64,000 bases of DNA from the NCBI RefSeq assembly GCF_900182575.1, contig NZ_FXSZ01000003.1, positions 124,001 through 188,000 of the forward strand, written 5' to 3'. The stretch's first letter is position 1. Each line of letters begins with the position of its first letter. The stretch comes from Solitalea koreensis. GTDB taxonomy: Bacteria; Bacteroidota; Bacteroidia; Sphingobacteriales; Sphingobacteriaceae. Made by a program: the position numbers and the translations under genes. The notes under the pieces were generated by a model. That model saw only the letters and a program-made list of their open reading frames with translations, was not told the origin of the DNA and searched no databases. Below, in pieces: positions 34,901 to 42,577 of the stretch.

Positions 34901-35253
34901 AGCTGTAAAGTGTTTAGCAACTTATCTTTTATTTCCGGGAAATGATTTCCGATAATTTCTGATGCGGTTTTATGATTGATAACTTGTCCTAAGCGGAAAT
35001 AAGCGAGTAGGGGACGAAGCACATAAAAACAAAGAATTATAAGAGCAAGAGCAATGAAGCTGTAAAAAATAACCGATCGAAATCCACTTGAAAAATAAGA
35101 GTAATACTCACTAACGGTAACCAAAATATAGCCTGCAGCCAATGCGGCAACAACGTATATGGTTCCGCGAATCAATTTATTTTTATAATACTTACGAATG
35201 AACTCGTCGAGTTTGGTGATTAAGTATGCATAGTTGTTGTTAACCTTGCTCAT
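31936..35253 (-). CDS. DUF4175 family large coiled-coil membrane protein
   Basis: From the ATG at 35253 the protein has about 1,105 residues. Two transmembrane helices near the N-terminus (about 33-100) and a third around 165-185 are followed by a beta-rich extracytoplasmic region (about 190-500). A very long Gln/Lys/Glu/Asn-rich coiled coil follows (about 500-1,070), with many KQKELxD-type heptads. This layout matches DUF4175, found throughout Bacteroidota; its function is unknown. A position upstream of the HATPase and ybeY genes is frequent in related genomes (from memory). Low-complexity composition makes domain limits approximate. Confidence 0.85.
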   Translation of the reverse strand: MSKVNNNYAYLITKLDEFIRKYYKNKLIRGTIYVVAALAAGYILVTVSEYYSYFSSGFRSVIFYSFIALALIILCFYVLRPLLAYFRLGQVINHKTASEIIGNHFPEIKDKLLNTLQLHNMDAAAAERNSLIEAGINQKIQQLRPIPFTSAINLKENKKYVKYALIPVGSLLLIGAAAPAVLKEGTTRLVNYNKTFERKAPFQFNVSNKKLQAFQNDDFTLELKMSGEEIPQDIYLIEGENRYKLDKVNIVNFKYLFKNLQKSQTFQLFADGFYSKEFKLEVLPNPTLVNFQVMLIYPAYIKKKNEVVNNSGDLTIPAGTVVSWNFKAANTEKLEMVFDNAPVSANRDDDNTFSFSKRFLKSSRYAIHTQNNFVDKKDSLSYTINVTPDLSPSITVQERRDSISTKQFYFGGEIKDDYGFSKLTFNYQLLNKNQKQIHTKPISISLNNTTDHFFFDWNLDEAGIEPGTELSYYFEVFDNDAVSGPKSTRSETRTLTLATRAEIAQQLEKNSDLLKDKMKDALQQASKLQRDVKKLNDKLADKKSLTFEEKKQVKDLIDKQKQLEEAVKDIQEQNKNNNIQNSEFNQQDQRILDKQKQIEDLFNNVLDEKTKDLLQNLEKLLEENNKNQTREELDNMRMDNKNLEKELDRMLELYKQLEFEQKLQQSIDKLSELSDKQKELSDQSKNQNSDNEKLKKEQKNINEQFNELKKDLNDLEKKNEQLQNKNDFESPEEDQKDIQKDLDNSQQNLEKSNKQKAAESQKDASQKMKNLSNKMQQAQQQMEGKALDIDVQSLREILENLLKVSFEQEKLMQQFKTLSINDGRYNTLVQKQKELKDDLGMVQDSIFSLSKRILEIQSFVNKETETIKTYMDKTMENLADRRIGEAAGTQQYIMTSVNNLAVMLSEILDQLQNQQSSGMGKSKSKNKKPSLSAISKMQEELNKQIQQMKNGMKPGQQLQRGPQSEQIAKMARQQQAIRNALQDINQEQNKDGKGKLGDLDKLSKEMEKTESELYNKQLTQEMLKRQQEIKTSLLEAEKAERERDMDEKRDAKQGKDQTADYKKVFEQYQKAKQSELELLKTVPPGINSFYKSKINLYFNLLNNGK

Positions 35254-35380
35254 GGGATACACGTTGGCTTCTAACAAATTTATGGAATAATTACCACGAT
35301 AAAAGTACCAGCGTTAATCTATCAAAAAAAAGCAGATGTTAGTAAAGCCAAGGATTTTAAAACTATTAACTGAAACAGTT

Positions 35381-35539
35381 ATGTCAAATCAAGTTCTACA
35401 ACTTATCATTACCCTCGTTGAGTTAGTATTTGTTATTCTCTTGGTGGTTAACTTCTTTCAGTTTTGGTTATTTGGGTTGTTTTTAGTTATTGCAGTACCA
35501 TTCCCCAGATTAATTTACTATTGGCTGAAGTCATTCTGA
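35381..35539 (+). CDS. Possible small two-helix membrane protein
   Basis: An ATG at 35381 opens a 52-residue frame that is almost entirely hydrophobic: VLQLIITLVELVFVILLVV and FWLFGLFLVIAVPFPRLIYY would make two helices, ending in a short basic tail. I recognise no family. Hydrophobic composition and a start after a purine-poor leader make it plausible but not certain. It lies between DUF4175 (divergent) and gene remnants. Confidence 0.35.
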   Translation: MSNQVLQLIITLVELVFVILLVVNFFQFWLFGLFLVIAVPFPRLIYYWLKSF

Positions 35540-35545
35540 AAGAAA

Positions 35546-35656
35546 TCACTTACCTTTTAAAATGTTAAAATATAGCCCTATCAAATCAATTTTTGTCTTC
35601 TCTTCCGGTGAAATACTCCCAATTTTCTTTAAAATATCAATTGCGTCATAAGAATT
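35546..35656 (-). pseudogene. Remnant of an unidentified gene (C-terminal piece)
   Basis: On the minus strand an open stretch reads YDAIDILKKIGSISPEEKTK, continues IDLIGLYFNILKGK and ends at a TGA (35546-35548). It has protein-like helical composition but is cut off upstream by a stop, with no start codon in a sensible place. It looks like the tail of a lost gene; chance cannot be excluded. Confidence 0.3.
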
Positions 35657-35713
35657 TTATTTTTAGTTTTAAAATCTAAGAACTTTAATTAAATCACCCT
35701 TATAAAATTAATC

Positions 35714-35926
35714 ATGACCTATAAAGAACTTGGTTTAATAGCCGCGTGTGTTATTTCTGTAATTATAATTTATAAATCTATGACGTTATTAGAAATAATG
35801 GAAAAAGACACTCCTATGCCAAAAACGCTAAAAAGAGTGCTTAAGTTCACAGCTATTGCCATTCCTATTTTGGGGTTCTTAATTATTTACCTAATGCAAT
35901 CATCCAAAAAGCAGTCGGGAAATTAA
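35714..35926 (+). CDS. Small two-helix membrane protein, unknown
   Basis: This 70-residue protein has one hydrophobic helix at LGLIAACVISVIIIYKS, a charged linker (LLEIMEKDTPMPKTLKRVLK) and a second helix AIAIPILGFLIIYLMQS, ending in a Lys/Gln tail. The arrangement predicts an inner-membrane hairpin. No family is recognised. The AT content matches the surroundings and an ATG with an A-rich leader precedes it. The palindromic element at 35960 follows and could serve as terminator. Confidence 0.5.
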   Translation: MTYKELGLIAACVISVIIIYKSMTLLEIMEKDTPMPKTLKRVLKFTAIAIPILGFLIIYLMQSSKKQSGN

Positions 35927-35959
35927 GCCTGATAATTGCATTTTCAAACCTACTTAATA

Positions 35960-36037
35960 AAACTCCGTAGTGAACAGTGTACTGCCCCCCATAAAGTTAG
36001 ACACTTATGGGGGCAGTTCACTGCTATGGAGTTTTTT
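35960..36037. repeat. Long imperfect palindrome with IS-end-like core
   Basis: Arms 35960-35994 and 36005-36034 pair with small bulges around a 10-base loop, followed by TTTTTT. The inner left arm, TGTACTGCCCCCCATAAAG followed by TTAGACA (35978-36003), resembles terminal repeats of IS3/IS150-group elements as I remember them. The right arm is its inverse, as if two IS ends had been brought together. Confidence 0.45.
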
Positions 36038-36214
36038 CGTTTTTAACTCACTTTCTGCGATAAAGACTCCTTTAATTGGATTATAATTAAAATTTGAATA
36101 ACTAACTCTGTAATAGATAGTTAAAAAAAACTATCTTTAGGTTTATTTTCTACCATCGTTCCAGCGACCTTTTACAAAGGTTTCAAGAGTTTTCAGGAAA
36201 CCGATTATAAATAT

Positions 36215-37756
36215 ATGCCAAAATTAAAGATTGGAATTATTGATCTGGTTAGTAAAGGGCCTACTGATTCATTGTGGGCCAAAATAATGCATGCCAACAT
36301 GGCCAGCATTATGCCGCAAGTGGTTGCAACATGGTGTGAGCAGGAAGGACATGAAGTAAAATTGATTTGTTATACCGGTCGGGAAGACTTACCCAAAGAA
36401 CTGCCCCAGGGAATGGACATTATATTCATTAGTGCTTTCACCCAGGCGGCTTTGTTGGCCTATGCACTCAGCAATTATTTTCGTAGCCAAGGTATTGTTA
36501 CAGTGTTGGGTGGGCCACACGCCCGTGCATACCCGGATGATTCGGTTAAGTATTTCGACTATGTAGTGGGTTTCACTCATAAATCGACTATTGCCCGGAT
36601 TATGCATAATTGCGCACCTCAACGACCTGAAGGTAAATACCTTTCAGAAACAGGTCAGCCTGCAAGCCTGCCCAGTGTAATGGAACGATGGAAATTCATT
36701 GAGTCGACTTTGAAAAAAGCGCCTTTTCTCAAAATAGTGCCTATGATTGGCAGTATGGGCTGCCCTTATACCTGTTCTTTTTGCATCGATGCAACAGTGC
36801 CTTATCAGCCGTTGGATTTTGAAACACTGAAGAATGATTTGCGTTTTTTGCTTACCAAATTAAAAAAGCCCTTGATAGCTTGGCACGACCCTAATTTCGG
36901 AGTGCGTTTTGACAATTATATTGATGCGATTGCCTCCGCCGCACCGCCCAAAAGTTTTCAATTTATTGCGGAAAGCAGCCTGTCAATTCTCACTGAAGAC
37001 CATCTAAAGGTAATGCAACAGAACGGCTTCAACGCTATATTACCCGGCATAGAATCCTGGTATGAACTGGGTAATAAATCACGAACTACCCATAGCACCG
37101 GTGAGGAGAAACTTCACCGGATTTCAGAGCATGTTAACATGATCTTTCGTTATATCCCCTATCTTCAAACCAATTTTGTATTGGGCCTTGACAGTGATGC
37201 AGGGGCAGAGCCATTTGAACTTACGAAACGCTTTGTGGATCTTTCACCGGCAGCATTTCCGGGTTATTCACTACTCTCGGCATTTGGTGAAGCGGCTCCT
37301 CTCAACCTGGAGTACCAGCAAGATAATCGGGTATTGGCCTTCCCTTTCCATTTCCTCAACAATCACCTGGCTATGAACTTAAAGCCCAAAAACTATGATT
37401 GGGTAGATTTTTACGATAGGGTGATCGATTTAACCGCATATTCATTTTCTAAAAAGGCGATTTTCCGTCGTTGTGCAGCAACCCCCTGTTTTACTTCAAA
37501 GTGGATGAATCTCATGCGGGCTGTGTCATCAGAGGGGTGGGGTCGTTTAAAGTTTTATCACCAGGTACGTAAAAACTTGGTGGAGGATAAGGGCTTCCGT
37601 CAATATTTTGAGGGAGAAACACAACAACTGCCTTCTTTCTATTCAAATATTATTAAAAGAGATTTGGGTATATGGTGGCAATGGCTTCCTGCCGGAGCTA
37701 TTGAGCACAACCCCAACGCCTATCTGCAAAAAAAATCCAAAAAAATAATAAGCTGA
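36215..37756 (+). CDS. B12-binding-domain radical SAM protein, orphan
   Basis: This 513-residue protein has an N-terminal Rossmann-like domain of the cobalamin-binding type (about 1-130; EQEGHEVKLICYTG, VTVLGGPHARAYPDD). A radical SAM barrel follows with the cluster motif GCPYTCSFC (Cys183, Cys187, Cys190, CxxxCxxC). The canonical cobalamin-binding DxHxxG is not present in the N-terminal domain, so cobalamin may bind without a lower His ligand or not at all. No substrate can be assigned: no biosynthetic partner genes lie alongside. It is apparently richer in G and C than neighbouring small ORFs, and is flanked by element-like sequence, suggesting acquisition. Confidence 0.82.
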   Translation: MPKLKIGIIDLVSKGPTDSLWAKIMHANMASIMPQVVATWCEQEGHEVKLICYTGREDLPKELPQGMDIIFISAFTQAALLAYALSNYFRSQGIVTVLGGPHARAYPDDSVKYFDYVVGFTHKSTIARIMHNCAPQRPEGKYLSETGQPASLPSVMERWKFIESTLKKAPFLKIVPMIGSMGCPYTCSFCIDATVPYQPLDFETLKNDLRFLLTKLKKPLIAWHDPNFGVRFDNYIDAIASAAPPKSFQFIAESSLSILTEDHLKVMQQNGFNAILPGIESWYELGNKSRTTHSTGEEKLHRISEHVNMIFRYIPYLQTNFVLGLDSDAGAEPFELTKRFVDLSPAAFPGYSLLSAFGEAAPLNLEYQQDNRVLAFPFHFLNNHLAMNLKPKNYDWVDFYDRVIDLTAYSFSKKAIFRRCAATPCFTSKWMNLMRAVSSEGWGRLKFYHQVRKNLVEDKGFRQYFEGETQQLPSFYSNIIKRDLGIWWQWLPAGAIEHNPNAYLQKKSKKIIS

Positions 37757-38187
37757 TCAATTCAAGAATTTTCATTCAAAAACTATCATGAGCTTCAAAC
37801 GTTTGGGCGATTAAAGCTAATTTTGGACCTTTTTCAACCTTTGCAAACACGCACCCTATAGATGGCAAATGCTTCTGCACTCCTCATCATCAGACTACTT
37901 TGAATTTTAAAAGGATTCCGCTAACACTTCATCCATTTAAAATTCACCGTCTGATTGGTTTGGCTCGCCTGCGGATCGAGAGGGCTGCGGATCGTCACAG
38001 TTTTTGAGTCCCAAACACAGCCCTTGGTCAAAAACAGCGCCAATCCTTGTGTTCTTCGAACATATCAAAAAATCGCCCTCGCGGGCTTCATTTTTTTGAC
38101 CCTCTCTCAACTCGCAGACGGCTCGCTCGTTCTGTCAGTGCTATTAATCAACTCATTCTCCAATCATTCCTTAATTCTTTATTTATC
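37757..38187. other. Intergenic region with GC-richer repeat patch
   Basis: No convincing gene. A GC-richer patch (about 37956-38140) contains the direct repeat CTGCGGATCG at 37969-37978 and 37985-37994, and a GCCC-TCGC-GGGC hairpin at 38075-38086. Its composition differs from the AT-rich flanks and may mark a mobile-element boundary or an RNA leader. Confidence 0.35.
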
Positions 38188-38439
38188 ATGAAAAAACAAA
38201 CTCTTACCTCTTCCTGTAAAAAGGAGAAAATAGGCATTGTCGCTCTTCCAGCTGAGACTCAAATAGGTAACTTTTGGATGTCTTGTAAATGGAGAAGTTT
38301 TTCTGCCTAAAGGTTCTTTATTTGGAGTCCAATTTTAAACTGTTACTATCAATATATTACTGATCCTTCAGGAAATGGTTACTATTTTCAGGTGGGGGCA
38401 AGACAAGAGTATTATATTCCAGTTAATTTCGGACAGTAA
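38188..38439 (+). pseudogene. Small gene split by an in-frame TAA
   Basis: An ATG at 38188 starts MKKQTLTSSCKKEKIGIVAL and runs to a TAA at 38308-38310. The same frame then continues as RFFIWSPILNCYYQYITDPS, GNGYYFQVGARQEYYIPVNF, GQ and a stop at 38437-38439. Without the internal stop it would be 83 residues. Both halves look protein-like (Cys- and aromatic-rich), and the end overlaps a repeat shared with 40529. I recognise no family. A decayed gene is the simplest reading. Confidence 0.4.
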
Positions 38440-38447
38440 ATTTACAA
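38419..38447 (+). repeat. Boundary repeat, left copy
   Basis: This 29-base sequence, CCAGTTAATTTCGGACAGTA followed by AATTTACAA, matches 40529-40557 with two mismatches. The two copies bracket the cassette-like genes. Confidence 0.6.
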
Positions 38448-38496
38448 TGGGCATATAATTAACCTATTTCAATAATGCTATTCGAACTGTTACCCC

Positions 38497-38566
38497 TTTT
38501 AAATATTGGGACAAAAATCAGATATTTCCCTTATAAAATGATTAATTAACTAAGTTCTGTCCCAAC
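38497..38566. repeat. Short interspersed repeat A
   Basis: TTTTAAA is followed by TTGGGACA (38506-38513) and the inverse TGTCCCAA (38558-38565). The segment 38528-38563 is nearly identical to 40130-40166 of repeat C. Confidence 0.6.
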
Positions 38567-38671
38567 TACAATTCTTCTACAAAATTATCCAAACTTTGAA
38601 GTCAAAATCATTTTAATATATTGAGCAGACGATTGGGTTCGATTATGCACTATGCAACACAACATTAAAAA

Positions 38672-39424
38672 ATGAAAAAACTATTACTTCCGTTATTATT
38701 AATGCTTTTCCAATTTGGCTATGGGCAAACTAATTATTATACGTTTAACGCTGACTCTTTATATAGTGAAAGATCTGTGCGTTCAGCGTTTGAGACAGTG
38801 GTAAAGTCCTTACCCAAAAATTACCTATTAAAACCTACTATATATCACCGAATTATTAAGAAGGATTCAATAATTAATTATTTGGAGTTTCAAGCTCTTA
38901 AGAGTGATTCGAGTACTGATAATAAATTTGAGGTTACATTTAAACAGGATTCTCTCTTTTTGTTGCTTAATAAAAAGCTCCCTCAATTTAAATTGAGGGA
39001 CTTAAATGGAAATGAATTTTCTTCTACTCAACTAATCGGAAAGCCATCGCTCATCAATCTATGGGCTATAGCTTGTAAACCTTGCGTCGAAGAAATACCC
39101 AAATTAAACGAATTGAAAGAAAGGTATGGCGACAAAATGAATTTCGTTGCTATTACAGAAAATACCTGCGCTAAGGATGATTTAAAGAATTTTCTTATAA
39201 GAAAACCTTTTAATTTTGAAATGTTGGAAAATGGAGAAGAATATAAAAAGACCCTAAAAATTCCAGCTTTACCCCGCAATATATTCGTTGACAAAGAAGG
39301 GTTTATAAGATATATACAGAGAAATTATCCTTTCGATATTAATCGTGAAACAGGTGAAACTATATATCCAGTAAACAATTATTTCTTAACCATTATTGAA
39401 GAATTAATAAAGAATAATAGTTAA
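38672..39424 (+). CDS. TlpA-like thioredoxin-fold protein
   Basis: This 250-residue protein has a signal peptide (MKKLLLPLLLMLFQFGYG), about 80 residues of unknown sequence, and a TlpA/AhpC-like thioredoxin domain. That domain has the redox motif ACKPC (Cys135, Cys138) after LPQFKLRDLNGNEF and LIGKPSLINLWA, and a cis-Pro segment IPALPRNIFVD. It would act as a periplasmic thiol-disulfide oxidoreductase. It lies between repeats A and B in the cassette-like region; no partner oxidoreductase is nearby. Confidence 0.85.
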   Translation: MKKLLLPLLLMLFQFGYGQTNYYTFNADSLYSERSVRSAFETVVKSLPKNYLLKPTIYHRIIKKDSIINYLEFQALKSDSSTDNKFEVTFKQDSLFLLLNKKLPQFKLRDLNGNEFSSTQLIGKPSLINLWAIACKPCVEEIPKLNELKERYGDKMNFVAITENTCAKDDLKNFLIRKPFNFEMLENGEEYKKTLKIPALPRNIFVDKEGFIRYIQRNYPFDINRETGETIYPVNNYFLTIIEELIKNNS

Positions 39425-39433
39425 CAAAATGCC

Positions 39434-39494
39434 TTTTAAATGTGTTGGGACAAAATCTGTCTCATCCAGTGTTTTTTGATAAGTTTTGTCCGAC
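39434..39494. repeat. Short interspersed repeat B
   Basis: TTTTAAA, then GTTGGGACAAAA (39444-39455) and the inverse TTTTGTCCGAC (39484-39494, one mismatch). It fills most of the gap between two genes. Confidence 0.55.
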
Positions 39495-39513
39495 ATACTG
39501 CAGAAATATATTT

Positions 39514-40077
39514 ATGGAAACTAATGAACTAATAAAAAGAAGTCAAAAAGTAAGTTTCGCCTCCTTCCTTATTGGAACTGGACTCCTTATTCTATTTTTC
39601 TTTACAAATGAATTTATCGCGTTGGGGAGTTTGCCTATTCTTCTTTTTCTTGGGGTAGCTAATCTCTTTCTATTGGTAAAACTCGCTCTAAAGGGATTAA
39701 AGGAAAAAGAGAGGAGGAAAAGAGTCTTGCTAACGGCAGGCATAATGTCTTTGAATATTCCAATCGTATTCCTTTATGCTCATTTCGTCTTCGTGTTGTT
39801 TAACACAGTTGTTGTGAGATTTAAAAATAACACGGGCAAGCCTCTAACAAATATTTCGGTAATCGGGTGTGATGAAAGAACCATTCAAGATTTACAGCCG
39901 GGGCAAACTGAAATTGAGTGGATCCCTATTACCAAGAATTGCATAGAACATAGAATAGAAATTAAGTACGAAATTGACGGTGTTGTAAAAAGAGAGGTTG
40001 TTGACGGCTATGTTGTTACCGGACGTCGAATAAATCACAAAATTGGTGATAACCGTGAACTATTGGTAGCTGAATAA
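39514..40077 (+). CDS. Membrane protein of unknown function
   Basis: From the ATG at 39514 the protein has 187 residues. Three hydrophobic helices lie in the N-terminal half (about 18-36, 43-63 and 76-105), followed by an extracytoplasmic beta-like domain (about 110-187) with VVVRFKNNTGKPLTNISVIG, LQPGQTEIEWIP and a Cys in KNCIEH. I recognise no family. The open frame reaches upstream to 39442, but that part is repeat B. A single-gene unit between repeats B and C. Confidence 0.6.
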   Translation: METNELIKRSQKVSFASFLIGTGLLILFFFTNEFIALGSLPILLFLGVANLFLLVKLALKGLKEKERRKRVLLTAGIMSLNIPIVFLYAHFVFVLFNTVVVRFKNNTGKPLTNISVIGCDERTIQDLQPGQTEIEWIPITKNCIEHRIEIKYEIDGVVKREVVDGYVVTGRRINHKIGDNRELLVAE

Positions 40078-40089
40078 GCTAGTTTTACA

Positions 40090-40166
40090 TTTTAAAAGGT
40101 AAACTGTTTGGGACATAAAAAAGATTCTACCCTTATAAAACGATTAATTAAACTAAGTTTTGTCCC
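40090..40166. repeat. Short interspersed repeat C
   Basis: TTTTAAAA, then TTTGGGACA (40107-40115) and the inverse TTTTGTCCC (40158-40166). The 3' 37 bases match repeat A almost base for base. Confidence 0.6.
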
Positions 40167-40305
40167 TAGTTTCAATCCAAAATTCGCAATTAACTTTATC
40201 ACTCAAAGCACACTATAACGAGCCTAGTGCTGTTATAATGGGGTTTTCAACTTTGCTGTCCTCAATCGAAAAAGTTATCTTGCGTTACCTAATAATCTAG
40301 AACCA

Positions 40306-40494
40306 ATGACAAACAAAAAAAGAACAACAATAGCAGCAGCATTTCCAGGTCTTATTGCAATAGTAATATATCAATTGTTAAAAAATCCGGAGCAGATAGG
40401 ATGGTCAATGGTAATGCAAATGGTAGTTGCATTACTTGGTGGTGTTTTAGTATTTAAAGGTGTTCTATACCTTTTTTCATTTTGGGAAAAATAG
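40306..40494 (+). CDS. Small membrane protein, unknown
   Basis: This 62-residue protein has a basic N-terminus (MTNKKRTT), one helix around AAAFPGLIAIVIYQLL and a second around MVMQMVVALLGGVLVFKGVL, ending FSFWEK. It is probably an inner-membrane hairpin. No family is recognised. It is the third small gene of the repeat-separated run, and repeat D follows its stop by about 20 bases. Confidence 0.5.
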   Translation: MTNKKRTTIAAAFPGLIAIVIYQLLKNPEQIGWSMVMQMVVALLGGVLVFKGVLYLFSFWEK

Positions 40495-40517
40495 TTTACC
40501 CATTGGCTAGACTTCAC

Positions 40518-40557
40518 TCAGTTTTGTCCCAGTTAGTTTCGGACACTAAATTTACAA
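40518..40557. repeat. Short interspersed repeat D with right boundary repeat
   Basis: TTTTGTCCC (40522-40530), as in repeats A and C, runs directly into the 29-base boundary repeat (40529-40557) that is also found at 38419. Confidence 0.55.
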
Positions 40558-40716
40558 GAGGTAATAAAACAAGGGGAACTGTACTCCTTTTTGTACTCCC
40601 AAGTATTTTCAAACTAGAATTAAAGCAGAGAATCAACATAATTATTAACTCGCATAATATTGTAAGTGGTTCATTAACAACAGGAAATGAAGTTCAGTTA
40701 GTAGTCTAAAAAACTT

Positions 40717-40790
40717 CGGGATGTAGCGTAGCCCGGTATCGCGCAAGCATGGGGTGCTTGAGGTCGTCGGTTCGAATCCGGCCATCCCGA
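40717..40790 (+). tRNA. tRNA-Pro (anticodon GGG), copy 1
   Basis: The 74 bases fold as a tRNA: acceptor CGGGATG with CATCCCG, a D arm, anticodon stem CAAGC/GCTTG with loop ATGGGGT giving anticodon GGG, and T arm with GGTTCGAATCC. The discriminator base is A and CCA is not encoded. The sequence is identical to 42578-42651. Confidence 0.93.
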
Positions 40791-40793
40791 CAA

Positions 40794-40819
40794 AAAAGCT
40801 CAGCAGTGGCTGGGCTTTT
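40794..40819 (+). terminator. Terminator after tRNA-Pro copy 1
   Basis: An 11-bp stem with one G-T pair (40794-40804 with 40809-40819) ends in TTTT. Confidence 0.6.
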
Positions 40820-41022
40820 GCCTTTTGGTTCAAATCCGAGGGCATGGTCTTTCAAATGCAAACAAAGCTTCCCAATAATCAAACTAAAGTCTTTTAAAAT
40901 TTAAGCAATGCATACTGGTTATAAAATAGCCATATGCCATTAAATTGATTATGAATACATTTCTTCCTATGTTTGGGCAAAAATTTTCTTTAATGTATTT
41001 ATAACTCAATTAAAATTGATGC

Positions 41023-42507
41023 ATGAAAAAAATTATATACTTTTTTACTACAGCATTTATCCTTTTTTTGTTTGGTTGCTCTAAAGATAAAACCGACCCC
41101 GTTCAGTTATCATCCGAAAAAAACATCGCAGAATTTAAATTTTTAAAGTCGTTAAACCCGACACTCGACAAAGACTACATTGGGACGATAGTTGATAATA
41201 CCATAAGCTTGAGCATGATTAGAGGTATTGATATAAGTAATTTAAAAGCAACTTTTCAGGCATCAGCCAAGTCAACATTAAAAATAGCCTCTTCGATTCA
41301 GGAAAGCGGAGTAACTCAGAATAATTTCAACAATGCTATTACCTATACGGTTACAGCTGCGGATAATTCAACAAAAAATTATACCGTTTCCATCACTTTT
41401 GATGGGATAGCGGCAAATCCGAATATTAACCAAACAACGTCCTATTATCTCTATATACAAAACAACTTATATACCGATCTGAAAACCGTGATGCCGGTTT
41501 CTCCTAAGGGTGCCCCTTACGATCCCGTTCTTTATAATTCTCGTGTCTATTGTGATTTTGATAAGGATGGCGACATGGATATTATGGCTGCCTCATTTAA
41601 TTATCCGGATAATATTGGTTTGGATGTAGAATATTACAAAAACAATGGAGGCACATTTGTAAAGGATCAATCCGTTTTTGGCTCAAATATTCCAAAATAT
41701 GTACAAGGCAGAAAAGCAATTATTGGCGATTTTGATAAAAACGGATGGATGGATGTGGTCATCGCAGGTACTGGTGTGGATAAAGATCCATATCCCGGAG
41801 AAACTGCCCAAATTATATTTAACAATAATGGCCATTTCACTGCGCAAACGCTGCCGTTGCCTGCCGGATTTTATCATTCTGTTTGTGCGGGAGATATAGA
41901 CAATGATGGAGATATGGATTTATTTTTTACCAATAATTTTTCAATTGGTAAATTTCTCATTAATAACGGAAGTGGGAGCTTTACTTATGATGCAAGTATT
42001 TTCCCTTCTACTATGGGAAATAAAACCTATTTCACCTCCGAATTATATGATCTTAATAAAGATGGCTACTTGGATCTTGTATGTACAGGCCATGAAGAGC
42101 CGAATTGGACTGAATCAGTCGTTTTGTGGGGCGATGCTTCCGGAAAATACAGCGAAAACAGAAAGGCCGTTCTCCCGACAGTTCAAAATAATAGTGTAGT
42201 AGTTGACATTGATTTTATGGATTTTAACTCAGACGGAAAAACGGATATTATTCTTAACCGTACAGGAGACGGAAAAGGAAGCCTAGCTTTTTATCAGGGA
42301 TATTATATTCAATTTCTCCGAAATGATGGAAACAGTTTTACGGATGTATCTTCTGCAGTTATGCCAAACAATAAGGATACAAACGCCAAATGGATCAATT
42401 GGCTACGCGTTTGGGATGTAGATAAGGATGGTGACCTCGACATAACATCGGATGAAAAATGGTATAATCTGGAATGGAAAAATAATAATGGTGTTTTTTC
42501 GAGATAA
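41023..42507 (+). CDS. Lipoprotein with FG-GAP/VCBS-type calcium-binding repeats
   Basis: This 494-residue lipoprotein has signal peptide lipobox LFGC (Cys19), followed by Ser-Lys-Asp. The first domain (about 30-130) is a beta domain resembling DUF5018 (ITYTVTAADNSTKNYTVSI). A propeller-like region of FG-GAP/VCBS repeats follows, with at least six DxDxDGxxD-type motifs such as DFDKDGDMD, DIDNDGDMD, DLNKDGYLD and DVDKDGDLD. Surface adhesion or polysaccharide binding is typical for such proteins but not proven. It is the only gene between the two identical tRNA-Pro copies. Confidence 0.85.
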   Translation: MKKIIYFFTTAFILFLFGCSKDKTDPVQLSSEKNIAEFKFLKSLNPTLDKDYIGTIVDNTISLSMIRGIDISNLKATFQASAKSTLKIASSIQESGVTQNNFNNAITYTVTAADNSTKNYTVSITFDGIAANPNINQTTSYYLYIQNNLYTDLKTVMPVSPKGAPYDPVLYNSRVYCDFDKDGDMDIMAASFNYPDNIGLDVEYYKNNGGTFVKDQSVFGSNIPKYVQGRKAIIGDFDKNGWMDVVIAGTGVDKDPYPGETAQIIFNNNGHFTAQTLPLPAGFYHSVCAGDIDNDGDMDLFFTNNFSIGKFLINNGSGSFTYDASIFPSTMGNKTYFTSELYDLNKDGYLDLVCTGHEEPNWTESVVLWGDASGKYSENRKAVLPTVQNNSVVVDIDFMDFNSDGKTDIILNRTGDGKGSLAFYQGYYIQFLRNDGNSFTDVSSAVMPNNKDTNAKWINWLRVWDVDKDGDLDITSDEKWYNLEWKNNNGVFSR

Positions 42508-42577
42508 TCTCGGTAATATTTTAGAAATGGCTGTCTTTCAAATTTTAAGACAGCCATTTCTTTCGCTTAACTGCCTT

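Noticed and set aside
38497..40557. Integron attC interpretation of the repeats
   Set aside because: The arms begin with TTGGGAC and end with GTCCCAA, opposite to the RYYYAAC...GTTRRRY order of attC; no integron integrase in the window.
40825..40845. GGTTCAAATCC segment after tRNA-Pro copy 1 as a second tRNA
   Set aside because: Only a T-arm-like stretch is present; no acceptor or anticodon stem can be built around it.
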